Origin: Streptomyces monashensis
Lineage (GTDB): Bacteria > Actinomycetota > Actinomycetes > Streptomycetales > Streptomycetaceae
DNA: 64,000 nt
NCBI RefSeq assembly: GCF_001866665.1
Contig: NZ_MLYO01000076.1
Coordinates: 1 to 64,000 of the forward strand
Reading direction: 5' to 3'
The stretch's first letter is position 1. Each line of letters starts with the position of its first letter. Below are positions 1-8,886 of this stretch, in pieces. The notes under the pieces are model-generated. The model was not told the DNA's origin and made no database searches. It was given only the letters and a program-made list of their open reading frames with translations. A program made the position numbers and the translations under genes.

Positions 1-62
1 GGATGGAGGGATAGGGGGGATTGGGGGGAACGGTCGGGTGGAGCGGGGGTGGGTGCGGGCGG

Positions 63-2009
63 TCAGCCGGCCGGGGCGCTCCCGTCGGGCCGGCCGGCGC
101 CGTGGGCACCGTCGATTCCGGGCGCGTGGGCGCGCCCTTGGGGTATGGGTGTCGGGCCCAGGAGTTCCGCCCCGTTCATGGGTGGGGGCTCCATGGGCAC
201 GGCCGCCGTGTTCTCAAGGTGCTCGAGGTGTTCGAGGTGCTGCTGGGCCTCGGCGAGTCCGATCCCGCGCTGGAAGGCGGCCATCAGTCCCGGGTCGTGG
301 CCCGCGACGGTGTCGGCGTCCCGGCGGGGTGCCGGGCCGCCGCGCAGTTCGGGGACGATGTGCTCCTGGGCGCGGCGGCGGGGCAGTTGGGGCTTTCCCA
401 TGGTGCCGCGCACGGCGCCGGTGCGCGGGGTGGGCAGGACGCCCGCGTGCGCCTCGACGGCGGCCCGGTCCCCGGCGCCGATGCCCGGGACGGCCGCGGC
501 GGGGGTGGGCCGGTCCTGCCGGGCACCGCGCACGGGCAGCGGCGCGGGCGCCCCGGTGTCCCGCTCTCCGCGAACGTCCTCGGCGCCGGGCCGGCTCGAC
601 TCGGCGTGGGTTCCGTGCTGTTCGGCGCCGGTGTTCCCGGCCGCCGGCCGGACCGCGACACCCTGCGGGGGAACCGGCGCGGACACCTGAGCCTGGGTCT
701 GGACCTGAACGTGCGGCTGCGGCTGTTGCTGTGGCCGCGTGTGCGTGTGCGGCTCGACCCGTGCCTCCGGTACGGCCGCCGTCGGCTCCTCGGGCGCTCT
801 CGCCGCCGTGCCCAACAGCGCCTGCGGGACGACGAGTACGGCCTGGACACCGCCGTAGATGTTGGTCTGGAGGCGGACGTGGATGCCGTGCCGACGGGCC
901 AGCTGGGAGACGACGTAGAGCCCGATGCGGCCGTCGGCCAGCAGGCTGGCCACGTTGACCTGGTCGGGGTCGGCGAGCAGGGCGTTCATCCGGTTCTGTT
1001 CGCCGACGGGCATGCCGAGTCCGCGGTCCTCGACCTCCACGGCGAGTCCGGAGGTGACGAGGTTGGCACGGAGCAGCACCTGGGTCTGCGGGGCCGAGAA
1101 CACCGAGGCGTTCTCGATGAGTTCGGCGAGCAGGTGGATGACGTCGGCGACGGCGTGGCCGCGCAGCTCGCCGTCGATCGGCGGCACCAGCTTGACCCGG
1201 GAGTACTGCTCGACCTCGGCGATGGCGGAGCGCAGCACCTCCGTCATGCTCACCGGGTTGCTCCACTGCCGCCGGGAGACGGCGCCGCCGAGCACGGCGA
1301 GGTTCTCGGCGTGCCGCCGGATCCGGGTGGCCAGGTGGTCCACGTGGAACAGGCCCTTGAGCAGGTCGGGGTCCTCGATCTCGTTCTCCAGCTCGTCGAG
1401 GATCGAGATCTCCCGGTGCACGAGGGACTGAAGCCGGCGCGCGAGGTTGACGAACACCTCCAGCTTCTGCTCGCTGCCCGCGTGGCTGGAGAGCTGGGCG
1501 GCGCGTACGACGGCGGTGACGGCGCCGTCGTGCGCACGGGCCAGGTCGGCGGCGAGCAGCTCGAAGTCGTCGGCGTCGGCGGGCGGTCGACGGCGCGCGG
1601 AGCGCTGCGGCGGCGCCTCGCCCTGGCGCAGCGCGTCGACCAGCGCGTGCAGGTCGGCCTCGCCGCGCGCGGCGGTGCGCCGCAGGACGTCGACGCGGTC
1701 GGCGACCGAGCGGGCGGCGCGGTCGGCGGCCACGGCGGCGATGAGGATGCCGGCGACGGTCACGGTGACCGCTCCGGCGAGCACGGCCCACAGGACGGGT
1801 CCGGTGCGGGCGCCGGTGGAGCGGATGCTGAACAGGACGGCGGCGGAGGCGCTCAGCGCGACCGCGAGCGGGGGCAGCACGGCGAGCCGCATCAGCTGGG
1901 GCCGTATGTGCATTTCGGGCAGTGCGGGAGCGGTTCGGGCACCCGGTCGCCCGTGCCGCCCGCCCTCTCGGCGGTCGGCGCGCGTGGCCGGTGCTCGGAG
2001 GTGAGACAT
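63..2009 (-). CDS. Membrane histidine-kinase-like ATP-binding protein
   Basis: Predicted signalling ATPase of 648 aa. Two hydrophobic segments near residues 42-62 and 72-93 anchor it. A dimerisation/linker region follows, then a GHKL ATPase domain with an N box (ELIENA, about 296-301), a G1 box (DRGLGM, about 328-333) and a G2 box (GLYVVSQLA, about 363-371). There is no classical H-box, as is usual for the CvnA-like kinases of Streptomyces conservons. The last 220 residues are Pro/Glu/Ala/Gln-rich and look disordered. The ATG at 2009 is chosen because GAGG lies 7 bases upstream; a start at 2066 would add 19 unconserved-looking residues. Conservon partners (roadblock protein, DUF742 protein, GTPase) would lie beyond base 1 and cannot be checked. 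Signal and target are unknown. Confidence 0.75.
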   Translation of the reverse strand: MSHLRAPATRADRREGGRHGRPGARTAPALPEMHIRPQLMRLAVLPPLAVALSASAAVLFSIRSTGARTGPVLWAVLAGAVTVTVAGILIAAVAADRAARSVADRVDVLRRTAARGEADLHALVDALRQGEAPPQRSARRRPPADADDFELLAADLARAHDGAVTAVVRAAQLSSHAGSEQKLEVFVNLARRLQSLVHREISILDELENEIEDPDLLKGLFHVDHLATRIRRHAENLAVLGGAVSRRQWSNPVSMTEVLRSAIAEVEQYSRVKLVPPIDGELRGHAVADVIHLLAELIENASVFSAPQTQVLLRANLVTSGLAVEVEDRGLGMPVGEQNRMNALLADPDQVNVASLLADGRIGLYVVSQLARRHGIHVRLQTNIYGGVQAVLVVPQALLGTAARAPEEPTAAVPEARVEPHTHTRPQQQPQPHVQVQTQAQVSAPVPPQGVAVRPAAGNTGAEQHGTHAESSRPGAEDVRGERDTGAPAPLPVRGARQDRPTPAAAVPGIGAGDRAAVEAHAGVLPTPRTGAVRGTMGKPQLPRRRAQEHIVPELRGGPAPRRDADTVAGHDPGLMAAFQRGIGLAEAQQHLEHLEHLENTAAVPMEPPPMNGAELLGPTPIPQGRAHAPGIDGAHGAGRPDGSAPAG

Positions 2010-2367
2010 CTGCGTCCTCGTACTGGTCCGTCGGGCCTGTCCTCGCGGGATGTGCGAGGCGGGCATGCGTCATCGCAGCGCCGGCGGACGGAACCGGGAG
2101 TTCCGGCCACCCGTCAGCCGACGGACACTCACAGTAATGGCCTGAGCATCATGTGCGGTGGGCAGTTGACAAACTCCCCCGAGGAGCGTCCCGCTCTGGT
2201 ATGAAGCCTCGTACGACAGACCGATTAACCGGCCGGGCCCGGAATCGGCCCGGCCCACGCGTCGATCACCCGGGGCGGATTATTACGGAGAGTATCCGCT
2301 TTGGCCTTGGCTGCCCCCGCCGAGCAGACCTCCCGTGCCGTCGGTCCGCCCTGCGACCGGCCCCGTC
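2010..2367. other. Intergenic region, no gene seen
   Basis: These 358 bases between two minus-strand genes hold no credible coding frame. They contain the G+C-rich hairpin at 2231-2255 and presumably the promoter of the kinase-like gene, which I could not assign. Confidence 0.5.
2231..2255 (-). terminator. Hairpin, putative terminator of the MBL-fold gene
   Basis: Perfect 9-bp arms (GGCCGGGCC and GGCCCGGCC) flank a 7-base loop, about 110 bases beyond the MBL-fold stop codon. There is no U tract, which is common for Streptomyces terminators. Confidence 0.45.
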
Positions 2368-3540
2368 CTACGACCGGCCCCGCGCGGGCGGCTCCGCCAC
2401 CAGGGCCCCGACCGAGCTCCAGGTCCGGCGCTCCGTGCCCGCCACACCTCGCCACCAGGCCTCGGCCGGGAGCTTGCCCGCCGGTTCGAAGGGCTCCCCG
2501 GGGCGGGGCAGGGCCACCGCCTGGCCGACCTCCTCGGCCGCCTCCTTGGTCCACTCCCCCGGCTCCGCCCACGGGTGCGGGGCGAGGTTGAACGTGCCCC
2601 AGTGGATCGGCAGCAGCGCGCCGTGCGGTGCGCCGCCCTGGAGGTCCAGGTGGGCGCGCAGGCCCTCGTCGGGGCGCATGTGGATGTCGGGCCAGAACTC
2701 GCTGTACGCCCCGATCTGGATCATCGTCGCGTCGAACGGGCCGTGGGCCGCACCGATCTCCTGGAAGCCGTCGAAGTAGCCGGTGTCGCCGCTGTGGTAG
2801 ATCCGGTGCTCCTCGCCGGCGACGGCCCAGGAGGCCCAGAGGGTGTGCTGGGTGTTGCGCAGGGCGCGGCCGCAGAAGTGGCGGGCCGGGGTGGCGGTGA
2901 GGGTCAGGCCGCCGACCCTGGTGGACTCGTGCCAGTCCAGCTCGCGCAGCCGGTCCGGGGAGACGCCCCAGTGCTCGAGGTGCGCGCCGACGCCGAGCGG
3001 CACGGCGAACAGGGTGTCCGTGCCCGCCAGCGCCTTGATCGTGGGCAGGTCGAGGTGGTCGTAGTGGTCGTGCGAGATCACCACGACGTCGACCGGTCCG
3101 AGCGCGGCCAGCGGCAGCGGGACGGGGTGCAGCCGCCGGGGTCCGGCGAACGGGAACGGCGAACAGCGCTCGCCCCAGACCGGGTCGAACAGGACCCGGT
3201 GGCCGTCGATCTCCGCCAGCACGCTGGAGTGGCCCATCCAGGTCAGCCGCAGGCCCGTGGCGGGCGGCTTGGCCAGGTCGGCGAAGGTCGTGGGATACAC
3301 CGGGACGGTGCCCTTCGGGGCGCGCAGCGGCCGGGTCTCCTTGTCGAGGAAGACCTTCGCGAGGTCCAGCGAGGAGCCGGAGGGGCGGGTGCGCGCGGGG
3401 CCGCCGGGGTTCTGGAAGACGCCGTCCCTGAAGTGGGGGGAGCGGCGGATGCGTGCCATGCGCTCACCGCCCGGGTCCGCGCCGAAGGCCTCCGGACGCA
3501 GCGCGCGGAGCCCGGAGATCGAGGAACGCAAACCCGTCAC
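2368..3540 (-). CDS. MBL-fold metallohydrolase, NAPE-PLD/UlaG-like
   Basis: Predicted zinc hydrolase of 390 aa. The metallo-beta-lactamase metal motif HDHYDH lies at residues 157-162. Downstream are a His in ARHFCGR (about 221) and an Asp in SGDTGYF (about 252), the spacing seen in the family of N-acyl-phosphatidylethanolamine phospholipase D and related lactonase-like enzymes. There is no signal peptide or membrane segment, so it should be cytoplasmic. The ATG at 3540 is preceded by GGGAGG at good spacing. The gene is divergent from the dehydrogenase at 3723, so the two promoters share 180 bases. The substrate cannot be deduced; a phosphodiesterase or acyl-amide/ester hydrolase role is inference. 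Confidence 0.85.
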   Translation of the reverse strand: MTGLRSSISGLRALRPEAFGADPGGERMARIRRSPHFRDGVFQNPGGPARTRPSGSSLDLAKVFLDKETRPLRAPKGTVPVYPTTFADLAKPPATGLRLTWMGHSSVLAEIDGHRVLFDPVWGERCSPFPFAGPRRLHPVPLPLAALGPVDVVVISHDHYDHLDLPTIKALAGTDTLFAVPLGVGAHLEHWGVSPDRLRELDWHESTRVGGLTLTATPARHFCGRALRNTQHTLWASWAVAGEEHRIYHSGDTGYFDGFQEIGAAHGPFDATMIQIGAYSEFWPDIHMRPDEGLRAHLDLQGGAPHGALLPIHWGTFNLAPHPWAEPGEWTKEAAEEVGQAVALPRPGEPFEPAGKLPAEAWWRGVAGTERRTWSSVGALVAEPPARGRS

Positions 3541-3657
3541 GGTACCTCCCGGTGAAGTGGGTGAGGCTCCCCATTATGGTCGGCGCCTCCGACAGCCCGG
3601 GGGCCCCGGGGCGCGAGGTCTGCCTCACACGGCCCCGCCGACTCTCCGTTCAGCGCG

Positions 3658-3705
3658 TTGACAGGGCCCGAAGTGGCTCCTGATACTGACTCACGATTCA
3701 GTATC
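3658..3705 (+). promoter_or_regulatory. Promoter with overlapping inverted-repeat operator for the dehydrogenase-tetR pair
   Basis: TTGACA at 3658-3663 is followed after 18 bases by GATACT at 3682-3687, a good sigma-70-type promoter. The -10 element lies inside the left arm of a perfect inverted repeat, GATACTGA (3682-3689) and TCAGTATC (3698-3705), with an 8-base spacer. A bound repressor would block the promoter. The obvious candidate is the TetR protein encoded next, at 4982. Confidence 0.65.
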
Positions 3706-3722
3706 GTGCTCGAGGAGGCCCC

Positions 3723-4913
3723 ATGGCGGCGCCCGTCCCCACGCCCCTGATGTCGCTCGTCTGGACCGACCACGTGACCGGCCGCCAGGGCTTCCTGGTC
3801 GTGGACCGGCTGGTGCGGGGCGTGGCCAGCGGCGGGCTGCGGATGCGCCCCGGCTGCACGCTGGAGGAGGTGGCGGGGCTCGCCCGCGGCATGACGATGA
3901 AGGAGGCCCTGCACTACGACCCCGAGGGCCGCTACGTCCCCCTCGGCGGCGCCAAGGGCGGCATCGACTGCGATCCCCGGGCCCCGGAGGCGTACGGGCT
4001 GCTGGTGCGCTATCTGCGCGCGATGCGGCCGTACATCGAGAGTCTCTGGACCACCGGCGAGGATCTCGGCCTCACCCAGGACCTGGTCGACCGGGCGGCG
4101 GCCGAGGCGGGTCTGGTCTCCTGCGTCCAGGCGGTGTACCCGCTGCTGGACGACGAGGCGGCGGCCCGCGCGCGGCTCGCGGACGCCTTCGCCGTCGAGG
4201 TGGACGGCATCGGCCTGGACGAGCTGGCGGGCGGCTGCGGGGTCGCCGAGTCGGTGCTCACGGCGCTGGACCGGGCGTCGGTGCCGTACGCGGGCACCCG
4301 CGTGGCCGTCCAGGGGCTCGGCACGATGGGCGGCGCCACCGCGCGCTTCCTCGCCTGCGCGGGGCTGACGGTGGTGGCGGTCGCCGACATCAAGGGCACG
4401 ATCGCGAATCCGGCGGGGCTGGACGTCGCGACCCTGCTGGCCGCGCGGGACGGCCACGGCACCGTCGACCGCCGGGTGCTGCGCCCCGGCGACCGGGAAC
4501 TGCCCGGCGACGCCTGGCTGTCCGCCGACGCCGAGGTACTCGTGCCGGCGGCCGTGTCGTACGCCGTCGGCACCGGCGAGGCCGAGCGGATCCGCGCCCG
4601 CTGGATCGTGGAGGCCGCCAACATGCCGGTCCTGCCGGCGGCGGAGGCGCTGCTGACCGCGCGCGGGGTGACCGTGCTGCCGGACGTGGTGGTCAACTCC
4701 GCGACGAACGCCTGGTGGTGGTGGACCCTGTTCGGCGACATCGGTGCGGACGCCGACGAGGCCTTCGCGCACATCCGGCGCTCCATGCGCGCCCTGACCG
4801 GCCTGATGCTCGACCGGGCGCTGGCCGACGGCACGACCCCGCGGGCGGCCGCCCACGCCCTCGTGACCGACCGGCTGCCGGTGATCGCGGAGCGCTTCGG
4901 GTGGTATCGCTGA
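3723..4913 (+). CDS. Glu/Leu/Phe/Val dehydrogenase family protein
   Basis: Predicted NAD(P)-dependent amino-acid dehydrogenase of 396 aa, catalysing reversible oxidative deamination to a 2-oxo acid and ammonia. The substrate lysine (MTMKEA, K60), the catalytic lysine region GGAKGG (K78) and the acidic residue of TGEDLG (D114) are present. The dinucleotide-binding glycine motif QGLGTMGG follows at about 197-204. A run of four tryptophans lies near residue 332, before the C-terminal helices. The start ATG has GAGGAGG upstream. Length fits the glutamate/leucine/valine dehydrogenase superfamily, but the amino acid used cannot be read from sequence. It is probably controlled by the TetR gene 68 bases downstream through the operator at 3682-3705. 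Confidence 0.85.
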   Translation: MAAPVPTPLMSLVWTDHVTGRQGFLVVDRLVRGVASGGLRMRPGCTLEEVAGLARGMTMKEALHYDPEGRYVPLGGAKGGIDCDPRAPEAYGLLVRYLRAMRPYIESLWTTGEDLGLTQDLVDRAAAEAGLVSCVQAVYPLLDDEAAARARLADAFAVEVDGIGLDELAGGCGVAESVLTALDRASVPYAGTRVAVQGLGTMGGATARFLACAGLTVVAVADIKGTIANPAGLDVATLLAARDGHGTVDRRVLRPGDRELPGDAWLSADAEVLVPAAVSYAVGTGEAERIRARWIVEAANMPVLPAAEALLTARGVTVLPDVVVNSATNAWWWWTLFGDIGADADEAFAHIRRSMRALTGLMLDRALADGTTPRAAAHALVTDRLPVIAERFGWYR

Positions 4914-4981
4914 CGGCCTCGACCGCGCGGGGGAGCCGGGTCACTTCGGTGCTGCCCATGACAACGGACTAGGGTGGCCGC

Positions 4982-5596
4982 GTGGCGAGAGTGCGGTTGA
5001 GCGTGGCCGAGCGGCGCGAGGAGCTGCTGCGGGCCGCCATCGGGCAGATCGAGGAGCGGGGCGTGGCGGCGGTCAGGATCGCCGACGTGGCCGCGGCGCT
5101 CGGGGTGAGCAACGCGCTGGTGCTGTACCACTTCTCGACGAAGGAGCGGCTGGTCGCCGCGGCGTTCACGTACGCGGCCGAGGACGATCTCGCGCATCTG
5201 CGCAAACTGCTGGGGCGGCGCACGTCCGCGCTGCGCCGGCTGCGGGCGGCGGTGCGCTGGTACGCGCCGACCGGGCAGGCCAAGGGCTGGCGGCTGTGGA
5301 TCGAGGGCTGGGCCGTGGCGCTGCGCGAGCCCGCGTTGCGGGACGTCACGCGGGACCTGGACAGGCAGTGGAAGGCGGCGATCACCGAGGTGATCGCCGA
5401 GGGCGTGGCGGCGCGCGAGTTCACGTGCGCCGACCCGGCCGGTGCCGCCCTGCGGCTGACCGCGCTGCTGGACGGACTGGCGGTGCAGCTGACGTCGTAC
5501 CCGGGCGCGGTGCCGCGCAGCCGGGCCCAGCAGTGGGTCGACGACACCCTCGCACGCGAACTGGGCCTGGCCCGCGAGGCGTTGACCGAGCGCTGA
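4982..5596 (+). CDS. TetR/AcrR-family transcriptional regulator
   Basis: A regulator of 204 aa with an N-terminal helix-turn-helix of TetR type: a first helix AIGQIEERG, then the recognition segment VSNALVLYHF near residues 43-52. The C-terminal ligand domain resembles the BetI-like subgroup. The GTG at 4982 has no Shine-Dalgarno; TAGGGT at 4970-4975 sits six bases upstream, suggesting a leaderless transcript. It follows the amino-acid dehydrogenase on the same strand and is its likely repressor, acting at the inverted repeat 3682-3705. That pairing is inferred from position. The gene converges on the SGNH hydrolase, with a strong terminator between. Confidence 0.9.
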   Translation: MARVRLSVAERREELLRAAIGQIEERGVAAVRIADVAAALGVSNALVLYHFSTKERLVAAAFTYAAEDDLAHLRKLLGRRTSALRRLRAAVRWYAPTGQAKGWRLWIEGWAVALREPALRDVTRDLDRQWKAAITEVIAEGVAAREFTCADPAGAALRLTALLDGLAVQLTSYPGAVPRSRAQQWVDDTLARELGLAREALTER

Positions 5597-5606
5597 GGCG
5601 CGCGTT

Positions 5607-5655
5607 CCCGCCCGCGCCCCGCTCCGCCGGTCGGGCGGGGCGGGGCGCGGGCGGG
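5607..5655. terminator. Strong bidirectional terminator hairpin
   Basis: A 22-bp G+C stem (5607-5628 with 5634-5655, a single G-U pair) closes a 5-base loop between the convergent tetR and SGNH-hydrolase genes. It would work on both strands. Confidence 0.8.
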
Positions 5656-5665
5656 AGCCGCGGTG

Positions 5666-6484
5666 TCAGGCCACCGACGCGATGCGGTGCTTGATGTCGT
5701 CCGGGGACAGGGAGCCCTTCGCCGTCACGTGGTCGCCGGAGGACTCGCCGCGCAGCCTGCGGCCGATCCACGGGACGAGGAACTCGCGGGCCCAGTGGAC
5801 GTCGTCGCGGCGGATCTCCAGCGTGCCCCGGGGCGGCAGCGGCGGCCACGCCTGCTCCGGGTCGGCCGGGACCTCCAGGCCGAGAGCCTGACCGGCGCGC
5901 AGCGCCACGCGCGTGTGCCCCTCGGGCGAGAGGTGGAGCCGGTCGCTGTCCCACGCCCTGCGGTCCTGCACCGACTTCAGGGACCACAGGTCCAGCACCG
6001 GGCAGCCGTACCGGTCGGCGATCGCCCGTACATGCCCGTTGTACGTGGCGATCCTGCCCCGCAGATGCTTGAGCACCGGGACGCCCCGGGTGTCGAACCC
6101 GGTCGTCACCATGACCGTGCCCGCGGCCTCGCTCAGCCGTGCCACAGCCCGCTCGAAGCGCTCGGCCACCTCGTCCGGGTCGGTGCCCGGGCGGATGATG
6201 TCGTTGCCGCCCGCGCAGAGGGAGACCAGGTCCGGGGCCAGGTCGACGGCCTTCGGGAGCTGGTCCTCCACGATCTGGTCGAGCAGCTTCCCGCGGACCG
6301 CGAGATTGGTGTACTTGAAGTCCCCCTCGGGACGTCGGTCGGCGAGCAGGACCGCGAACCGGTCGGCCCAACCGACGAACGCCCCGTCGGGGCCGGGATC
6401 GCCGACGCCCTCGGTGAAGCTGTCCCCCACCGCCACGTACGACCCGATCACTGATCTGTTGTCATTCTTCGAATCGTCTGCCAC
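5666..6484 (-). CDS. SGNH/GDSL-family hydrolase
   Basis: Predicted esterase or lipase of 272 aa with the SGNH blocks in order. Block I is GDSFTEG (Ser about 22), block III is AGGND (near 95), and block V is DRLHLSPEGH near the C terminus, supplying the Asp-His pair. There is no signal peptide, so it is probably cytoplasmic, unlike many secreted Streptomyces GDSL lipases. The start is a GTG at 6484 with only a weak ribosome site. It is monocistronic: the terminator at 5607-5655 lies downstream and the alpha-galactosidase gene ends 146 bases upstream. The natural ester substrate is unknown. Confidence 0.87.
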   Translation of the reverse strand: MADDSKNDNRSVIGSYVAVGDSFTEGVGDPGPDGAFVGWADRFAVLLADRRPEGDFKYTNLAVRGKLLDQIVEDQLPKAVDLAPDLVSLCAGGNDIIRPGTDPDEVAERFERAVARLSEAAGTVMVTTGFDTRGVPVLKHLRGRIATYNGHVRAIADRYGCPVLDLWSLKSVQDRRAWDSDRLHLSPEGHTRVALRAGQALGLEVPADPEQAWPPLPPRGTLEIRRDDVHWAREFLVPWIGRRLRGESSGDHVTAKGSLSPDDIKHRIASVA

Positions 6485-6630
6485 GTCGGACCATGATTCC
6501 CCTTCGGATGTGACCTACGCGACCGTAGGCAGGGGTTGACGAACGGTGAGATGAACCACTCCAAAAGAATGCGCGATTCCGGAATACGCCGGCCGTCGGG
6601 CGCGTTGACCGTGCGATCTCGACACCCGGC

Positions 6631-8715
6631 TCAGACGCGTCGCAGCCGCAGTACCGTCGCGTCCAGGTCGCCCGTGAGTCCGGTGCGCAGTCCGTGGTGC
6701 AGCAGCACGGCCCCGCGGTGCACCTGGCCGGTTTCGCGGCACGCGTACGACGCGGCCGGGTCGAGCCCGCGCAGCCGCAGCGCCGGCGCCGGCTCGCCGT
6801 AGCGCTGCGCCTGCAGCCAGGCGAGGACCACCGTCTCCGCGCCCCGGACGTACTGGACGGCGCTCAGGCCGCCGGCCGGGGGCCGCAGCCGGTACAGCTC
6901 GCCGTGCTGGACGACCGGGCGGATCTCCTTGTACAGATCCACCCAACGCCGGGCCTCGGCCAGGTCTTCGTCGCTCCACTCGGTGAGGTCGCCGCCGACG
7001 CCGAGCACGCCCGCCATGGCGCTGACGAACCGGAACCGCAGCGAGCTGACACGCCCGTTGAGCTGGGTGTTGGGGCTGTCGGTGACCCAGGCGGCCATGA
7101 CCCGGGCGGGGTGGAGCTGGCTGAAGCCGTGCTGGATGGCGAGCCGGTCGAGCGGGTCGGTGTTGTCGGAGGTCCACACCTGGTCGGTGCGGCTCAGCAC
7201 CCCGAGGTCGATCCGGCCGCCGCCGCCCGAGCAGGATTCGAAGGCGACGGAGGGGTGGGCCGAGCGCAGCCGGTCCAGCAGGGCGTACAGCCCGTGGACG
7301 TGGTCCACCCACAGCCGCTGCGGGTACGGCTCACCGGGCCAGCCGGCGTCGGTGAAGCAGCGGTTGAAGTCCCACTTCACGTAGTCGACCGGGGCGCCGG
7401 ACAGCAGCGTGTCCAACTGGTCCCACAGGTACTCCCGGACGTCCTCGCGGGCGAGGTTGAGGACGAGCTGGTTGCGCAGTTCCGTCCGCCTGCGTCCCGG
7501 CTGGTACTGCACCCAGTCGGGGTGCGCGCGGTACAGGTCGCTGTCCGGGTTGACCATCTCCGGCTCGACCCAGATGCCGAACCGCATGCCGAGGCCGTGC
7601 ACCTGGTCGGCGAGCGGCTTCAGGCCCTGAGGGAAGCGGTCGGGGTTGGGCGTCCAGTCGCCGAGCCCGGCGCGGTCGCTGGTGCGGGCGCCGAACCAGC
7701 CGTCGTCCACGACGAACAGCTCGACCCCGATCGCGGCGGCCCGCCGCGCGAGGGCGAGCTGCTGCTCCTCGGAGATGTCGAAGTTCGTCGCCTCCCAGGA
7801 GTTGAACAGCACGGGCCGGTCCTGCTCGGCGTCGGGGACGACGTACGCGCGCTGGTACGCGTGCCAGGCGCGGCTCGCGCCGCCGAAGCCGCCGTCGCTC
7901 CACAGGCCCGCGAAGACGGGGGTGGTGTACGACTCCCCCGGCTGCAGGAGCAGCAGGCCCGAGTCGTCGTAGCCGGCGCCGCCCGTGATCTGCACGCGCG
8001 CGTCCGGGAGTTGGGCGACCGCGATCCGCCAGGAGCCGGACCAGCCGAGCGCGCAGCCGTAGACCTCGCCCCGCTCCTCGGTGGCGTCGGTGTCCAGGGC
8101 CACCCAGGGCAGGTGCTGGTGGCCGGTGTGGCCGCGGCGGCTGCCGATGACCTTCTCACCGTAGGTGAGCGGGGCGGTGGTGAGCCGGGACTCGGCGGCC
8201 CAGCGGCCGTGCAGCTGGGACAGCCTCCAGCCCTCGCGGTCGGGCAGGGTCCAGGTGGCCGCGTCGGCCCGCAGCAGCTCCACGCGCGCGCGTGTGCCGT
8301 TGTCCACGCTCACCCAGCGCTCCACGACGTCGCCGCGCATCCGGTGGTGCAGGGTGATCGCGATCCCGTCGTCGTCGAAGCGCAGCCGCAGTTCGTCGTC
8401 GCCGCCCTCGCGCGCGGTGTCGTACGACACGAAGCGCCACTCGGTGCCGCGCCGCTCCTCGGTGCGCACGGACAGGGCGGGACGCACGAAGCGGGGACCG
8501 CCCTCGACGGGGTACTCCTCACGGCCGTCGAGCGGGGACTCGAAGGGCCAGTAGCCCGGCAGCGGGTCCCGCGCCAGGGCCTCGGCGTCCGCGAGGGCGA
8601 TGCGCGGCCCCCAGTGGAGGTGGAGCAGTTCGTCCGCATCGGTGAGATGCAGCGCATAACCGCTGGTGGGCCCCGTCAGGAGCCAGGTACGACCGTCTTC
8701 GGCGATGTCCAGCAC
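6631..8715 (-). CDS. Alpha-galactosidase, GH36 family
   Basis: Predicted glycoside hydrolase of about 694 aa, cleaving terminal alpha-1,6-galactosides such as melibiose and raffinose. An N-terminal beta-sandwich is followed by a (beta/alpha)8 barrel with the GH36 nucleophile motif YVKWDFNR (Asp about 448) and the acid/base motif SDNTDPLDR (Asp about 517). The conserved EPEMVNPDSD stretch is also present. There is no secretion signal, so it is intracellular. A frame reaching 8736 begins with TTG, but the GTG at 8715 has GAGG six bases upstream and yields MLDIAEDGRTW, which fits the family start. The direct repeats just upstream (8731-8758) are a candidate operator. No transporter gene is adjacent. 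Confidence 0.9.
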   Translation of the reverse strand: MLDIAEDGRTWLLTGPTSGYALHLTDADELLHLHWGPRIALADAEALARDPLPGYWPFESPLDGREEYPVEGGPRFVRPALSVRTEERRGTEWRFVSYDTAREGGDDELRLRFDDDGIAITLHHRMRGDVVERWVSVDNGTRARVELLRADAATWTLPDREGWRLSQLHGRWAAESRLTTAPLTYGEKVIGSRRGHTGHQHLPWVALDTDATEERGEVYGCALGWSGSWRIAVAQLPDARVQITGGAGYDDSGLLLLQPGESYTTPVFAGLWSDGGFGGASRAWHAYQRAYVVPDAEQDRPVLFNSWEATNFDISEEQQLALARRAAAIGVELFVVDDGWFGARTSDRAGLGDWTPNPDRFPQGLKPLADQVHGLGMRFGIWVEPEMVNPDSDLYRAHPDWVQYQPGRRRTELRNQLVLNLAREDVREYLWDQLDTLLSGAPVDYVKWDFNRCFTDAGWPGEPYPQRLWVDHVHGLYALLDRLRSAHPSVAFESCSGGGGRIDLGVLSRTDQVWTSDNTDPLDRLAIQHGFSQLHPARVMAAWVTDSPNTQLNGRVSSLRFRFVSAMAGVLGVGGDLTEWSDEDLAEARRWVDLYKEIRPVVQHGELYRLRPPAGGLSAVQYVRGAETVVLAWLQAQRYGEPAPALRLRGLDPAASYACRETGQVHRGAVLLHHGLRTGLTGDLDATVLRLRRV

Positions 8716-8730
8716 GTTCGACCTCACAGA

Positions 8731-8758
8731 TGCCAACAGATCCGCTCACGTGCCAACA
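8731..8758 (-). promoter_or_regulatory. Direct-repeat operator candidate upstream of alpha-galactosidase
   Basis: TGCCAACA occurs at 8731-8738 and again at 8751-8758, exactly 20 bases apart (two helical turns) and immediately upstream of the start. Such phased direct repeats are typical of regulator binding sites. The regulator is not identified. Confidence 0.45.
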
Positions 8759-8886
8759 TCATCAAGCCGCCCGGCGCTGGTGACAATGCCTGTGGACAAC
8801 TCCTTGCCCGAGGTAACGATGTCGTATGGTCGACAGAGCGCCCGCCGACGAGCCGAGACGGCGGGGCCCGACCGGGAGGAGCCCCC

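Noticed and set aside
2167..2200. TTGACA at 2167 with TATGAA downstream as a plus-strand promoter
   Set aside because: The spacing is 28 bases, far from 16-19, and no plus-strand gene follows.
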